Below, piece after piece: positions 35,801 to 43,474 of a stretch of 64,000 nucleotides of DNA. Positions within the stretch are counted from its first letter, which is position 1. Each line of letters opens with the position of its first letter. Under the pieces are notes generated by a model that was not told the origin of the DNA, made no database searches, and saw nothing but the letters and a program-made list of their open reading frames with translations. A program made the translations under genes and the position numbers. Source of the DNA: an uncultured Bacteroidales bacterium (lineage in GTDB: Bacteria > Bacteroidota > Bacteroidia > Bacteroidales > P3); assembly GCA_900318835.1 (NCBI GenBank), contig ONLW01000002.1:62001-126000 (forward strand). Reading direction: 5' to 3'.

Positions 35801-36789
35801 AACGCTTCAGGCAGGTCGGCAAAGACCGCAGCCATCTCCTCGGGGCTCTTGAGCCACTCCTGCTTGGTGTAGTGCATGCGGTTGGGATCGTCGTAGTCCT
35901 TCTGTGTGGCCAGACAAATGAGGTGGTCGTGGGCATCGCCGTGCTCTTCAAGCACGAAGTGGGCGTCGTTGGTAGCTATCAGCTTGATATTATGCTTCCT
36001 GGCAAGTCTTATCAGTTCTGGCTCCACCTTTATCTGAAGGCGGTAGGTATCGTAGTTGGCGTTGGGCTTGTCGGTCTTGTGACGCATGAGCTCGATGTAG
36101 TAGTCGTCACCGAAACGCTCCTTAAACCAAAGCACTTGTTTCTCTGCCTCATCGAGCTTACCTGCCAAAATCAGCTGCGGAATCTCACCACCCAGACAGG
36201 CCGAGCAGACGATGAGGCCTTCCTTGTACTGTTCCAGCACGTTATGATCTATACGCGGACGGTCGTAGAAGCCGTCAGTGTAGGCTATCGAGGCCAGCTT
36301 GCAGAGCGAATGGTAACCCTTGAGGTTCTTGGCCAAAAGGATAAGGTGGTAGCCCGAACGGTCCACCACACGTTCGCGTCCGTTCTCTGGATTCAAGTCC
36401 TTGAAGTTCTTGTCTTTGTCGTATAGGGTGCGGCGGGCGCAATAGGCCTCGGTACCCACGATGGGCTTGAAGATCTGCCCCTTCACCTTTGCCAGTTCTT
36501 CCTGCAGCTCACTCAGCTTTGGCGTGCCCTCCGGCACCTCGGTATTGGTGTACAGTTCCTCTACTTCCTTAATCTTGGCCTCCAGTTCCTTGATTTTGTC
36601 CTTCACCTTGCCGTTCTCTTTATTCACCGTATCCAGCAAATCCTTGATGCCGAACATATTGCCATGGTCCGTCAAGGCCATGGAGTACATGCCGTCTCCC
36701 TTGGCCTTCTTGATCAAATCCGGAATTTTCGACATGCCGTCGAGCATCGAATAGTGCGAGTGTACGTGCAAATGAGTGAACTGTACCAT
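32827..36789 (-). CDS. dnaE: DNA polymerase III alpha subunit with an in-frame Ser-Asp repeat
   Basis: The replicative polymerase catalytic subunit, 1320 aa from ATG 36789 (MVQFTHLHVHSHYSMLDG). An upstream in-frame ATG at 36846 is rejected because the -7 box at 36813-36820 lies between. The PHP domain has HLHVHSHYS. The polymerase has GPGRGSAAGSVVAYCL and the catalytic PDIDVDFDD near residue 530. The tail holds HhH and OB parts (GLVSGAKGGVSAKGNPYGSM). Five 9-bp units at 35459-35503 insert a Ser-Asp-rich stretch near residues 429-444, before the finger region. The polymerase presumably tolerates this surface loop. Confidence 0.96.
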   Translation of the reverse strand: MVQFTHLHVHSHYSMLDGMSKIPDLIKKAKGDGMYSMALTDHGNMFGIKDLLDTVNKENGKVKDKIKELEAKIKEVEELYTNTEVPEGTPKLSELQEELAKVKGQIFKPIVGTEAYCARRTLYDKDKNFKDLNPENGRERVVDRSGYHLILLAKNLKGYHSLCKLASIAYTDGFYDRPRIDHNVLEQYKEGLIVCSACLGGEIPQLILAGKLDEAEKQVLWFKERFGDDYYIELMRHKTDKPNANYDTYRLQIKVEPELIRLARKHNIKLIATNDAHFVLEEHGDAHDHLICLATQKDYDDPNRMHYTKQEWLKSPEEMAAVFADLPEALKNTMEIADKVEVYSIDSDPLMPVFPIPESFGKEEDWRQRYTEEDLFNEFTRNEKGEVVMSQEAAEKKIKKLGGYNKLYRIKFEADYLEHLVWDGARKRYLSDRSDLSDQSDLSDIKAAVSEEVRERIVFELHTIKTMGFPGYFLIVSDYIRAAREELGVSVGPGRGSAAGSVVAYCLWITDLDPLRYDLLFERFLNPDRISLPDIDVDFDDAGRGKVLDWVTHKYGKERVAHIITYGTMATKSSIADVGRVEKIPLSTVNQLKGYIPDRGFPDNIKDDKGKSPKVNLKNCYKYVPELKNIMQEGPDDLRRMLTYAEELEDTNRQIGIHACGVIIGSQDITNVAPVCVINDKDSGEDVLVTQYDGHVVENVGLIKMDFLGLKNLTIIKNCINMVKKGRGEDVDIDHLPLDDELTYKLFCEGNTVGVFQFESGGMQKYLRELQPHVIDDLIAMNALYRPGPMDNIPEFIDRKQGRKPITYDIPVMEKYLKDTYGITVYQEQVMLLSRLLANFTRGQSDTLRKAMGKKQIEKMNELEVLFYEGGEKNGHPKEILSKIWEEWKKFASYAFNKSHAACYSWVAYQTAYLKAHYPAEYMAAVMTSAQTDIKRVTELMDDCKKQGVEVAAPSVNDSEMDFSVDSQGRIRFGLQAISGMGEAASSVIIAEREKNGPYTDIFDFLKRVDMHSVNKKNMEVLVKAGAFDGIGTMHRAQYFYKENQLETTPTYLDQLVRWAIRRQDGAASNQMSIFSMSEELAEEDHPPIPECAEWSTIERCRAEKEVISTYLSGHPLDDFKYEMKMFTTIGVEQLTALEQLAGREVRFAGLVSGAKGGVSAKGNPYGSMVIDDYSGSYELRLFDDEYTNFKNFFTDNTFIYCVANVRSNTYKDKKTGADRTFTRLRISSMMLLSKVMDKYTSKLSFTVPLEMVDEKFCKGLEKLAHKYKGNVPLQAIVVDVPRNLTLTLNTPDLRVAAHDIIADLEQYPCVSSVQPILKS
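35459..35503. repeat. Five 9-bp units (TCNGACNNN) inside dnaE
   Basis: Units at 35459, 35468, 35477, 35486 and 35495: TCCGACAAG, TCTGACTGG, TCCGACAAG, TCCGACCTA, TCCGACAAA. They have the same period, copy number and Ser-Asp coding as the insert in the MFS gene. Confidence 0.9.
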
Positions 36790-36812
36790 ATCCCTATACA
36801 TATATTGAGTTG

Positions 36813-36820
36813 CAAAAATA
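36813..36820 (-). promoter_or_regulatory. -7 box for dnaE-GSCFA-ddl
   Basis: TATTTTTG on the minus strand, 23 nt before the dnaE start. No clear -33 element is seen at standard spacing. Confidence 0.55.
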
Positions 36821-36863
36821 CAACTTTTTTTCCACCTATGGTCCATTGTTGAAAACTATTTTT

Positions 36864-36985
36864 CACCTCCCACCACCCCACCCCCACCCTATCATCACTT
36901 ACCACGGTAAGGGATGGGTTAGGGTTGGGTAGGAGTTGGTAAAGAGTTGGGTAAGACTTGATAGGTACACAATATTGATTGTCAA
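36864..36985 (+). repeat. Dispersed palindromic repeat, copy D
   Basis: CCCTATCATCACTTACC pairs with GGTAAGGGATGGGTTAGGG. The conserved core GAGTTGGGTAAGACTTGATA (36944-36963) follows, then the short inverted repeat ATATTGATTGTCAATAT. It sits between the divergent dnaE and coiled-coil genes. Confidence 0.8.
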
Positions 36986-37013
36986 TATGTTCCAATAGTA
37001 GTATTTTTTACGT

Positions 37014-37044
37014 TTTGTAATCTCGGAAAAAAAATGTATCTTTG
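37014..37044 (+). promoter_or_regulatory. Promoter for the coiled-coil protein gene
   Basis: TTTG (37014-37017) and TATCTTTG (37037-37044) with 19 nt between; the ATG at 37078 follows 33 nt later. Confidence 0.8.
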
Positions 37045-37077
37045 CACCGAAAAACGAACCTTAAAACCCATAACATC

Positions 37078-37803
37078 ATGATGAAGAAACTTTTATTACT
37101 GCCGGCCCTGCTGCTGGCCCTCGGTACCACCATGGCTCAAAAAGTGGAAAGCACTAACGTCCAAGTGGCCACCATGATTGTCCCCGGATTTACCGTCACA
37201 CTCGAAAAGAACTACAACCTTGTGACGAACGCCATGGGTCAACGCCTCGACGATGCCAATCTCAAAACCAAGAAGATAGAAGGATTTATCGCCACCCTCG
37301 ACCAACTCTTCGCTGAGATTTCCTCCGAGCCCATCAACTTCTACGTGAAGTATGAAAAAAATGGCAAGAGCAAAACTCAGGTGACCGTTTGCGTCATTCC
37401 CACCGACCTCACCGCCAACCGCGACAAAATCCAGAGCAACCTGCGCAGTTTCCTCGAGGGTTTCATTCAGTATGTCACTAAGTATGAAGCCCGTTTGAAC
37501 ATGGAAGTCGAACAGGACAACCTGAAAAAAGCCCAGAAGAAACAGGCCTCCGCCATAGGTGCCGTTGAGAAAATCGACAAGAACATCCAGAAAGACCAGG
37601 ATAAAATTGCCGACAAAAAGAAGGAGATAGAAAAATACCAGGCCAAGATTGCCGAACTTCAAGAAGACATCAAGAAGCTGGAAGAAAACATCGACAAAAG
37701 CCAGGAAAAACGCAACGACGCACAGAAAGTTGCCGACAAAGCCAACGACAAAGTGAAAGATGTGGAAGGCGATGTGGAGAAGTTCCGCAGTCTCAGCGAG
37801 TAA
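37078..37803 (+). CDS. Secreted protein with C-terminal coiled coil
   Basis: A 241-aa exported protein of unknown function. The signal peptide is MMKKLLLLPALLLALGTTMA with Ala/Gln cleavage. Residues 20-140 form a globular domain (STNVQVATMIVPGFTVTLEK and KSKTQVTVCVIPTD). The last 100 residues are a Lys/Glu/Asp-rich coiled coil with heptads (IQKDQDKIADKKKEIEKYQ). The start at 37078 is chosen because upstream in-frame codons would lie within 3 nt of the -7 box. The gene is monocistronic, between its own promoter and a terminator. Confidence 0.8.
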   Translation: MMKKLLLLPALLLALGTTMAQKVESTNVQVATMIVPGFTVTLEKNYNLVTNAMGQRLDDANLKTKKIEGFIATLDQLFAEISSEPINFYVKYEKNGKSKTQVTVCVIPTDLTANRDKIQSNLRSFLEGFIQYVTKYEARLNMEVEQDNLKKAQKKQASAIGAVEKIDKNIQKDQDKIADKKKEIEKYQAKIAELQEDIKKLEENIDKSQEKRNDAQKVADKANDKVKDVEGDVEKFRSLSE

Positions 37804-37823
37804 AAGCTACCGCCATAAATAAC

Positions 37824-37856
37824 AAAGGGGCGCCGCTCGAAGAGCGGCGCCCCTTT
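37824..37856. terminator. Bidirectional terminator
   Basis: A 15-bp GC-rich stem (AAAGGGGCGCCGCTC/GAGCGGCGCCCCTTT) with a short loop, between convergent genes. U-runs are short, but stem strength is high. Confidence 0.85.
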
Positions 37857-37878
37857 GCATTTGCCTCTTTCACTTTAC

Positions 37879-38367
37879 TTATCTCTCGTTGTTACCCCAC
37901 TGCGAAGCGGGAACGCTGATGTAGAAGCTGATGTTCTCATCCTGACGCGTCTTTCCTGTCACCTTATAGCTGAACACAGACTCGCTCTTGGTGATGGACA
38001 GCGTACCGTTAAGAAAATCCTGCGGACCGCGCGTGTAGTCGTGGTTATAGTCGTGGATGTTGAAAAACAGCATAGCACCTTCATTCTCCTCCGCGAGGTC
38101 GTAGGTTTGGTTGTAGGTGTCGGACTCAACATCAGCGATAATGGTGAACTTGGGCTCACCCGCACCGTCCGTCTCCGTCGTGGTGGCATCGGCATAGCCA
38201 CGGTCAGTGCCGTGGAATCCACTGTTGAGCTGATAGGTTTTCCCATCGATGACCAACGTGTTGGCGGTGGCCTCGGTAACATCCTTCTTGTTATCGTCCT
38301 TGCTGCAAGCAGCAGCAAAAAGCATTGTGGCAGCAGCCACAAACATCATCATTTTGTGCATTTTCAT
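37879..38367 (-). CDS. Small lipoprotein of unknown function
   Basis: A 162-aa lipoprotein (signal MKMHKMMMFVAAATMLFAAAC; Cys 21 followed by SKDDNKKD). The mature part is beta-rich and acidic, with VIDGKTYQLNSGF and a C-terminal SFYISVPASQWGNNER. I recognise no family. It is 50 nt downstream of ettA and ends at the shared bidirectional terminator. Confidence 0.75.
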   Translation of the reverse strand: MKMHKMMMFVAAATMLFAAACSKDDNKKDVTEATANTLVIDGKTYQLNSGFHGTDRGYADATTTETDGAGEPKFTIIADVESDTYNQTYDLAEENEGAMLFFNIHDYNHDYTRGPQDFLNGTLSITKSESVFSYKVTGKTRQDENISFYISVPASQWGNNER

Positions 38368-38417
38368 AATAACTATTTTAATAATTGGGGTTTAAAAACT
38401 TTTAGACTTTCAGGTCC

Positions 38418-40088
38418 TCAAACCATCAACCTTTTGTAGTGTATGCGGTGTGGCGTGTCATCGCCGAGGCGTTTCTTGCGGTTCTCCTCATATTCGGTGT
38501 AGCCGCCCTCAAAGAAGTAGACCTGTGAGTCGCCCTCGAAGGCGAGGATATGGGTGCAGATGCGGTCAAGAAACCAGCGGTCGTGGCTGATAACCACGGC
38601 GCAGCCAGCAAAGTTCTCCAGACCCTCCTCCAAGGCACGCATCGTGTTGACGTCGATGTCGTTGGTGGGCTCGTCGAGAAGTAGCACGTTGGCTTCGCTC
38701 TTGAGGGTGAGGGCGAGGTGCAGACGGTTGCGTTCGCCGCCGGAGAGGACCCCCACCTTCTTGCTCTGGTCGGTGCCGGTGAAGTTGAATCTAGATATGT
38801 ACGCGCGTGAGTTAACCAACCGGCCGCCCACCTGCAGATTCTCGTTGCCACCGGAGATCATCTCATAGACCGTCTTCTCGGGGTCTATCTCGGCGTGCTG
38901 CTGGTCGATATATCCTATTTTCACCGTCTCACCCACCTCGAAGGTGCCTGTGTCGGGCTGCTCCAACCCCATGATAAGGCGGAACAATGTCGTCTTGCCG
39001 CAGCCGTTGGGACCAATGATGCCCACGATGCCGGCAGGCGGCAGCGAGAAGGTGAGGTTCTCATAGAGCAGCTTGTCGCCATAGGCTTTGCTGACACCAT
39101 TGACCTCCAGCACCTTGTTGCCCAAACGCGGGCCGTTGGGGATGAATATCTCGAGGTTCTGCTCTTTTTCCTTGACGTCCTCGTTGAGGAGTCGGTCGTA
39201 GGCGGCGAGACGAGCCTTGCCCTTGGCATGACGCGCCTTGGGGGCCATGCGCACCCATTCCAGCTCGCGCTGCAGGGTCTTTCTTCTCTTGCTCTCCTGC
39301 TTCTCCTCCATCGCCAGACGGGCGGTCTTCTGCTCCAGCCAGGAGCTGTAGTTGCCCTTCCAGGGGATGCCCTCGCCGCGGTCGAGCTCCAGTATCCAAC
39401 CCGCCACATGGTCGAGGAAGTAGCGGTCGTGGGTCACCGCGATGACGGTGCCTTTGTACTGCTGCAGATGTTGTTCGAGCCAGTCGATGCTCTCGGCGTC
39501 GAGATGGTTGGTGGGCTCGTCGAGCAGCAGGATGTCGGGTTCCTGCAGCAGCAGGCGGCAGAGGGCCACGCGGCGGCGTTCGCCGCCGCTGAGGTTTTTC
39601 ACTAGCTGGTCCTCGTCGGGGCAGCGCAGAGCGTCCATAGCTCGCTCGAGCTTGGTGTCGAGGTTCCAGGCGTCGTGGGCCTCGAGGAGCTCCGTCAACT
39701 CGCCCTGACGGGCGATGAGCTTGTCGAAGTCGGCGTCGGGCTCAGCGAAGGCGTTGTTCACCTCATCGTATTCCTTCAGTAGGTCGACGACCTCTTGCAC
39801 GGCCTCCTGCACCACCTCCTTGACAGTCTTGGTGTCGTCGAGTTTGGGTTCTTGTTCAAGGTATCCGACGCTGTAGCCCGGCGAGAAGACCACCTCGCCC
39901 TGGTAGTCCTTGTCGACCCCGGCAATGATCTTCATCAGCGACGATTTGCCGCTACCGTTGAGGCCTATGATGCCTATCTTGGCTCCGTAGAAGAAGCTCA
40001 GGTAGATGTCTTTCAGTATTTGGCGGCTGGGCGGGATGAGTTTACCCACGCCTACCATTGAGAAAATAATCTTTTTGTCGTCTGCCAT
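38418..40088 (-). CDS. ettA: Energy-dependent translational throttle protein EttA (ABC-F)
   Basis: A 556-aa ABC-F ATPase without membrane segments that binds the ribosomal E site and tunes the first elongation steps to the energy state. There are two ABC cassettes: Walker A IIGLNGSGKSSL and IIGPNGCGKTTL, signatures LSGGERRRVALCRLL and LSGGERNRLHLAL, and Walker B LLLDEPTNHLD and LLLDEPTNDID. Between them is the charged linker (EKQESKRRKTLQRELEWVRM). Length and order fit EttA. Confidence 0.94.
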   Translation of the reverse strand: MADDKKIIFSMVGVGKLIPPSRQILKDIYLSFFYGAKIGIIGLNGSGKSSLMKIIAGVDKDYQGEVVFSPGYSVGYLEQEPKLDDTKTVKEVVQEAVQEVVDLLKEYDEVNNAFAEPDADFDKLIARQGELTELLEAHDAWNLDTKLERAMDALRCPDEDQLVKNLSGGERRRVALCRLLLQEPDILLLDEPTNHLDAESIDWLEQHLQQYKGTVIAVTHDRYFLDHVAGWILELDRGEGIPWKGNYSSWLEQKTARLAMEEKQESKRRKTLQRELEWVRMAPKARHAKGKARLAAYDRLLNEDVKEKEQNLEIFIPNGPRLGNKVLEVNGVSKAYGDKLLYENLTFSLPPAGIVGIIGPNGCGKTTLFRLIMGLEQPDTGTFEVGETVKIGYIDQQHAEIDPEKTVYEMISGGNENLQVGGRLVNSRAYISRFNFTGTDQSKKVGVLSGGERNRLHLALTLKSEANVLLLDEPTNDIDVNTMRALEEGLENFAGCAVVISHDRWFLDRICTHILAFEGDSQVYFFEGGYTEYEENRKKRLGDDTPHRIHYKRLMV

Positions 40089-40205
40089 AATAATATTTCC
40101 TTTTTGGGAGAATTAATCTTCCAACTTATTAATAAATAGTTAACGCAAAAGGGGCAGGTTTATTGTGTGTTATTTTTTTGCTGTCTCGAAAAAAAACTTC
40201 GTGGT

Positions 40206-41054
40206 TTAAGAGCAGAAGAACTCTGTCACTTTTGGAGCGGCGAAGGTGCGTTCTATCATAGCCACATGCGAGAGATATTCGGGGTCGGTGAAAACTATGG
40301 CTCCCGTCGGGCAGATGCGGCAGCAAGCCTGACACTTGAGGCAGATGCCGTCGAAGGCTGGTATTCCGTCATTGCCATTTATGCTCCCCATCGGACAGAC
40401 CTCCAAGCATTTACCGCAACGTATGCAGCGGTCGGGGTTACATGAGGGTTTCGCTTTGAGGAAGCCTGCAGGGGCGTTATTCGTCTTTAGCGGAGTGTAG
40501 TATTTCTCAGGATGAGCTTCGCCGGGAACCTTTACAGGTAAAAGATTAGAGTTAAAAGTTAAGAGTTTTGTGGCCACCTGCTCGGCAAAGCGATCGAGGG
40601 CGGCGAGGTCTTCCTCATTTGGGCGCCCTGCGCCGAGGGTGTCGCTGAACGAATGGCGCGTCACCATCGCAGCGGCTCCCATGGGTTTCATGCCGCCGTC
40701 CTCCATCAGGCCCACCAGCTCGGCCAGCGCATTATCGTAGGCGCGGTTGCCGAAGGTCACAAGGGCAATGCTTTTAATGCTTGATTGTGGGATTGCCTGA
40801 TTGCTTGAGTAGGTGAGGGCGGTACGGACATAGTCAAGTGTCTTGTTGGGGATTCTTCCAGCATAGACAGGTGTAGCCCAGAGGACTATATCATCGGCAT
40901 CGAATACTGGCAGCACCTCACGCTCCCGTGGCAAGGTGTAGGAATGGTATTCCACCTCGGCGTGCAGCAGAGCGCCCAGCCTTTCTGCCAGATGACCAGC
41001 CATTTGCCGAGTGCCACCCGTGGGGCTGAAATAGTATGTTTTAATCCTTGCCAT
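40206..41054 (-). CDS. EFR1-type flavodoxin/ferredoxin fusion protein
   Basis: About 282 aa, with an N-terminal flavodoxin-like domain (FSPTGGTRQMAGHLAERLG for FMN phosphate) and a C-terminal 2x[4Fe-4S] ferredoxin domain (CIRCGKCLEVCPMGSI and CLKCQACCRICPTGAIV). Such proteins are cytoplasmic electron carriers of unknown partner, common in anaerobes. It overlaps the PfkB gene end. I prefer ATG 41054 (MARIKTYYFSPTGG) over 41063. Residues about 161-172 between the domains come from 7-bp units (40537-40571). Confidence 0.87.
   Translation of the reverse strand: MARIKTYYFSPTGGTRQMAGHLAERLGALLHAEVEYHSYTLPREREVLPVFDADDIVLWATPVYAGRIPNKTLDYVRTALTYSSNQAIPQSSIKSIALVTFGNRAYDNALAELVGLMEDGGMKPMGAAAMVTRHSFSDTLGAGRPNEEDLAALDRFAEQVATKLLTFNSNLLPVKVPGEAHPEKYYTPLKTNNAPAGFLKAKPSCNPDRCIRCGKCLEVCPMGSINGNDGIPAFDGICLKCQACCRICPTGAIVFTDPEYLSHVAMIERTFAAPKVTEFFCS
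40537..40571. repeat. 7-bp units inside the flavodoxin/ferredoxin gene
   Basis: GGTAAAA, GATTAGA, GTTAAAA, GTTAAGA and GTTTTGT run in phase and encode the linker LLTFNSNLLPVK between the two domains. This is a second heptamer class (TTAACTC/TTAACTT on the coding strand). Confidence 0.82.
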
Positions 41055-41946
41055 GATAGTCACTTTTCTCTGATTTCAATTGTTCAACCAGCTCGTCGCT
41101 GATGTTGTTTCCCAATTGGCGGCAGACATCCTGACTCCATTTCTGAGCCATCCCGATGCGGTCATCGATTCCCTTGAGTTTTGCGTAGATGTAGCCAGCG
41201 TTGAAGTTGTCGCCGGCACCTACGGTGCTGTCGGTCTCGATGGGCTCCACCGGGTAGCTCTCGCAGCCCTCGGGCATATATAGGCGTATCGGACGCGCGC
41301 CGTCGGTCAGGATAAGCGTCGGGCAATAGCGGCGCACCCGCTCGTAGATGGCATCGCCGTCGTGCAGGTCGTAGAGGAAACCGAAATCCTCCGTCGAGCC
41401 ACGCACCACGTCGGCCAGCCGCATATTCTCCTCGACATTGGGCATCACCTCCGGCAGCTCAGCGATATGGTTCTTGCGGAAGTTGACGTCGTAGTAGAGC
41501 CAGGCACCCATCTCGCGGGCCTCGCGTAGCAGCTTGCCCACCACAGGGCGTATCACGGGGTTGATGGCGAAGAAGGAGCCAAAGAGCACCACGTCGTCCT
41601 TGCCGAACACAGGCAACGGCCCATCCAACGACACCGACGCATGGTCTTTATAGAAAATATACTGCGCGTCGTTGTTTTCGTCGAGGAAGGCCAGCGAGAT
41701 GTGCGATTTCACCTTCTCGTGGCGGCAGACGTATTCTGATGAGACGCCGTTCTCCTGCAGGTAGCGACAGATGATGTCGCCGATGTGGTCGCCGCCCACC
41801 TCCGTCACCATAGCGCAGTTCACCCCTGCCCGTCCGAGCGACACGATGCTGTTGAACGTCGACCCTCCCGGCACCGCTTTTTGCGGCTGGTTGTTCTTGA
41901 AGAGGATGTCCAATACAGTTTCACCGATACCTATTATTCTTGTCAT
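41041..41946 (-). CDS. PfkB family sugar kinase (fructokinase-like)
   Basis: A 301-aa ribokinase-family kinase. It has the N-terminal GIGETVLDILFKNNQP, the substrate motif VPGGSTFNSIVSLGRAG and the C-terminal DSTVGAGDNFNAGYIYAKL with the catalytic Asp of the GAGD anion hole. Fructose is the most likely substrate by similarity; this is not proven. It begins 1 nt after the vsr stop, so it may be read through from the defence genes, but its base composition is that of the chromosome. Confidence 0.88.
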   Translation of the reverse strand: MTRIIGIGETVLDILFKNNQPQKAVPGGSTFNSIVSLGRAGVNCAMVTEVGGDHIGDIICRYLQENGVSSEYVCRHEKVKSHISLAFLDENNDAQYIFYKDHASVSLDGPLPVFGKDDVVLFGSFFAINPVIRPVVGKLLREAREMGAWLYYDVNFRKNHIAELPEVMPNVEENMRLADVVRGSTEDFGFLYDLHDGDAIYERVRRYCPTLILTDGARPIRLYMPEGCESYPVEPIETDSTVGAGDNFNAGYIYAKLKGIDDRIGMAQKWSQDVCRQLGNNISDELVEQLKSEKSDYHGKD

Positions 41947-41947
41947 G

Positions 41948-42517
41948 TTATGATTGTTTTATGTACTCCGTTTCGCCTTCTGCAGCCATGGGGAGCGGGG
42001 TGTCCTCTTCTCCGGTGCTGTAGGGGATGGGGGTGTGATGCTTGTAGAGCGAGAGGAGGTTGTCGTTGAGGAGCAACTCCACCTCGCGCATCGTGTGTTC
42101 CAGCCGCTTCGGCGTCAGCTGGCATTCCCAGATGACGATGACCTGCCATCCGTTCTCCTGCAGCACACGGTAGTTCTCTCGGTCGCGCTCCTGGTTCCGC
42201 CTGATTTTGGCGACCCAGAACTCCCTGTTCGTCGTCGGAATCTTGCAGCACTTTGAACTCTGAACCTTGAATCTTGAATCTTGAATTGGTGGCTCCGCCA
42301 CCCCGTGTCCATGCCAGAAGCACCCGTTCACGAATATCGCCGTGCGGTAGGGCCGCATCACGATGTCGGGCTTCCCCGGCACCGACTTCACGTTGAGCCG
42401 GTATCGGTACCCGTGGCTCCACAGCCACCGCCGCACCTTCAGCTCCGGCTTCGTCCCCGAGCCCTTGATATGCGACATGCATCGATGCCGCTGCTCCGGT
42501 GTCATCGTGTCGGTCAT
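41948..42517 (-). CDS. vsr: Very short patch repair endonuclease (Vsr) with a repeat insertion
   Basis: A 189-aa Vsr nicks DNA 5' of T in T:G mismatches made when 5-methylcytosine deaminates. It fits the two cytosine methylase genes in the island. Visible features are MTPEQRHRCMSHIKGSGTKP, the catalytic Asp 51 in PGKPDIV, FVNGCFWHGHG with the active-site His, EFWVAKIRRNQERDREN and VIVIWECQL. Five perfect 7-bp units (42251-42285) insert about a dozen residues (IQDSRFKVQSSK) right after the catalytic His loop. E. coli Vsr has only a few residues there. The C-terminus is about 40 residues longer than usual. Activity is plausible but the insertion is a concern. Confidence 0.9.
   Translation of the reverse strand: MTDTMTPEQRHRCMSHIKGSGTKPELKVRRWLWSHGYRYRLNVKSVPGKPDIVMRPYRTAIFVNGCFWHGHGVAEPPIQDSRFKVQSSKCCKIPTTNREFWVAKIRRNQERDRENYRVLQENGWQVIVIWECQLTPKRLEHTMREVELLLNDNLLSLYKHHTPIPYSTGEEDTPLPMAAEGETEYIKQS
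42251..42285. repeat. Five 7-bp units inside vsr
   Basis: CTTTGAA, CTCTGAA, CCTTGAA, TCTTGAA and TCTTGAA are in perfect phase. This is a third heptamer class (TTCAAGA on the coding strand) and encodes the insertion after HGHG in Vsr. Confidence 0.93.
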
Positions 42518-42520
42518 GAG

Positions 42521-43417
42521 TCACTTATTGTTTGCTGTCCGTTTATGAGAGTCAAGCAGTTGCTGGAAATCGTAGTCGGCGCGGATTTTGTCGAGGATTC
42601 TCTGAACAGTGATATGTATCTCTTTCCCTTCAGAGTAGTCAGCCTTGCATACGAAATTCACACGGTCTTCGTGGATGAGTTTCATTGCCGTTGCTTTCTT
42701 GCGTGGGGTTCCGTAGACGGCGATGGAGTGACCTCCGTGTTCTTTCACCACCTTCATGCAGGGGATATCCGTCTCGCCATCGCCGAAATATATCATTCTC
42801 TCAAATGGGATTGGGCGTTCCTCCTTGGCCAGGTATTCGTTGATTTTCTTGTTGTCTCGTATTTCTTTGATGCCCTTGTTTATTTTGAAAAGGAACTGGG
42901 TCTTGGTGGTATAGTCGACAGCGACGGCAGGCCAGTAGGCTATACCGTCCACGTCGTAAAGGAACGAGCAGGCGTAGATATTCTCGAACCTTTTGGCAAT
43001 CTTTGTCCCCTCAATCATCTCCCTTAATCCTGAGGGGTTGATATAGTGTTTGATGTTCAGCCCTTTTGATTTGCCATACTCGTTAATCAGCGCAAACCAT
43101 TCCTCGACGCCTTTGAATAGCTCTATCTGAGCGCCAAATTTTTTGAATGATTTCCGTTTCAAGGAGATGTTGTTAGCCTTAGCCTCTTGCAGCATTAGAT
43201 ACATATAGCACAGAATCTCGTTGGCGTCGTTTTGCTCGGCCAATGCGCGGTTCTTCCTCCAAAACTCCTTAGAATCCTTGCCAATGGCCTGCACGAATCC
43301 AAACTCCTGCATGTTCCCCGGCGACAGTGTCCCGTCGAAATCATATACCAGCGCCACATCGATAGTTTTCTTTCTTGCCATATGTCTCAAATTGTTATTG
43401 TTAGATTCTGTATTCAT
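42521..43417 (-). CDS. HAD superfamily phosphatase
   Basis: A 298-aa HAD hydrolase. Motif I is VYDFDGTLSPG with the nucleophile Asp, motif II is in HYINPSGLREM and motif IV is IYFGDGETDIPC. It is closest to phosphoserine-phosphatase-like HAD enzymes; the substrate is unknown. It could start at ATG 43417 or 43381 (MARKKTIDVALVYDFDG). It lies between vsr (3 nt downstream) and a 39-nt copy of the vsr 5' end (43433-43471), as if it had been inserted at the start of vsr with duplication of the target. Confidence 0.82.
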   Translation of the reverse strand: MNTESNNNNLRHMARKKTIDVALVYDFDGTLSPGNMQEFGFVQAIGKDSKEFWRKNRALAEQNDANEILCYMYLMLQEAKANNISLKRKSFKKFGAQIELFKGVEEWFALINEYGKSKGLNIKHYINPSGLREMIEGTKIAKRFENIYACSFLYDVDGIAYWPAVAVDYTTKTQFLFKINKGIKEIRDNKKINEYLAKEERPIPFERMIYFGDGETDIPCMKVVKEHGGHSIAVYGTPRKKATAMKLIHEDRVNFVCKADYSEGKEIHITVQRILDKIRADYDFQQLLDSHKRTANNK

Positions 43418-43432
43418 CTTGAGTGCCTTTGG

Positions 43433-43471
43433 CTACGCAAGCCGCTGTTCCGGTGTCATTTTGTCGGTCAT
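43433..43471 (-). pseudogene. Truncated copy of the vsr 5' end
   Basis: ATG at 43471 opens MTDKMTPEQRLA and then a TAG stop. The intact vsr begins MTDTMTPEQRHRC. Ten of the first ten codons match except one, and the bases just upstream are also alike. This is a remnant left upstream of the HAD gene. Confidence 0.8.
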
Positions 43472-43474
43472 GGA

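Noticed and set aside
36790..36846. Longer dnaE start at 36846
   Set aside because: The -7 promoter box at 36813-36820 lies inside this extension, and the conserved PHP start begins at 36789.
42521..43417. HAD protein as a toxin or antitoxin of the island
   Set aside because: The fold and motifs are those of an ordinary phosphatase and there is no small partner gene; the bracket by vsr sequence points to cargo insertion only.
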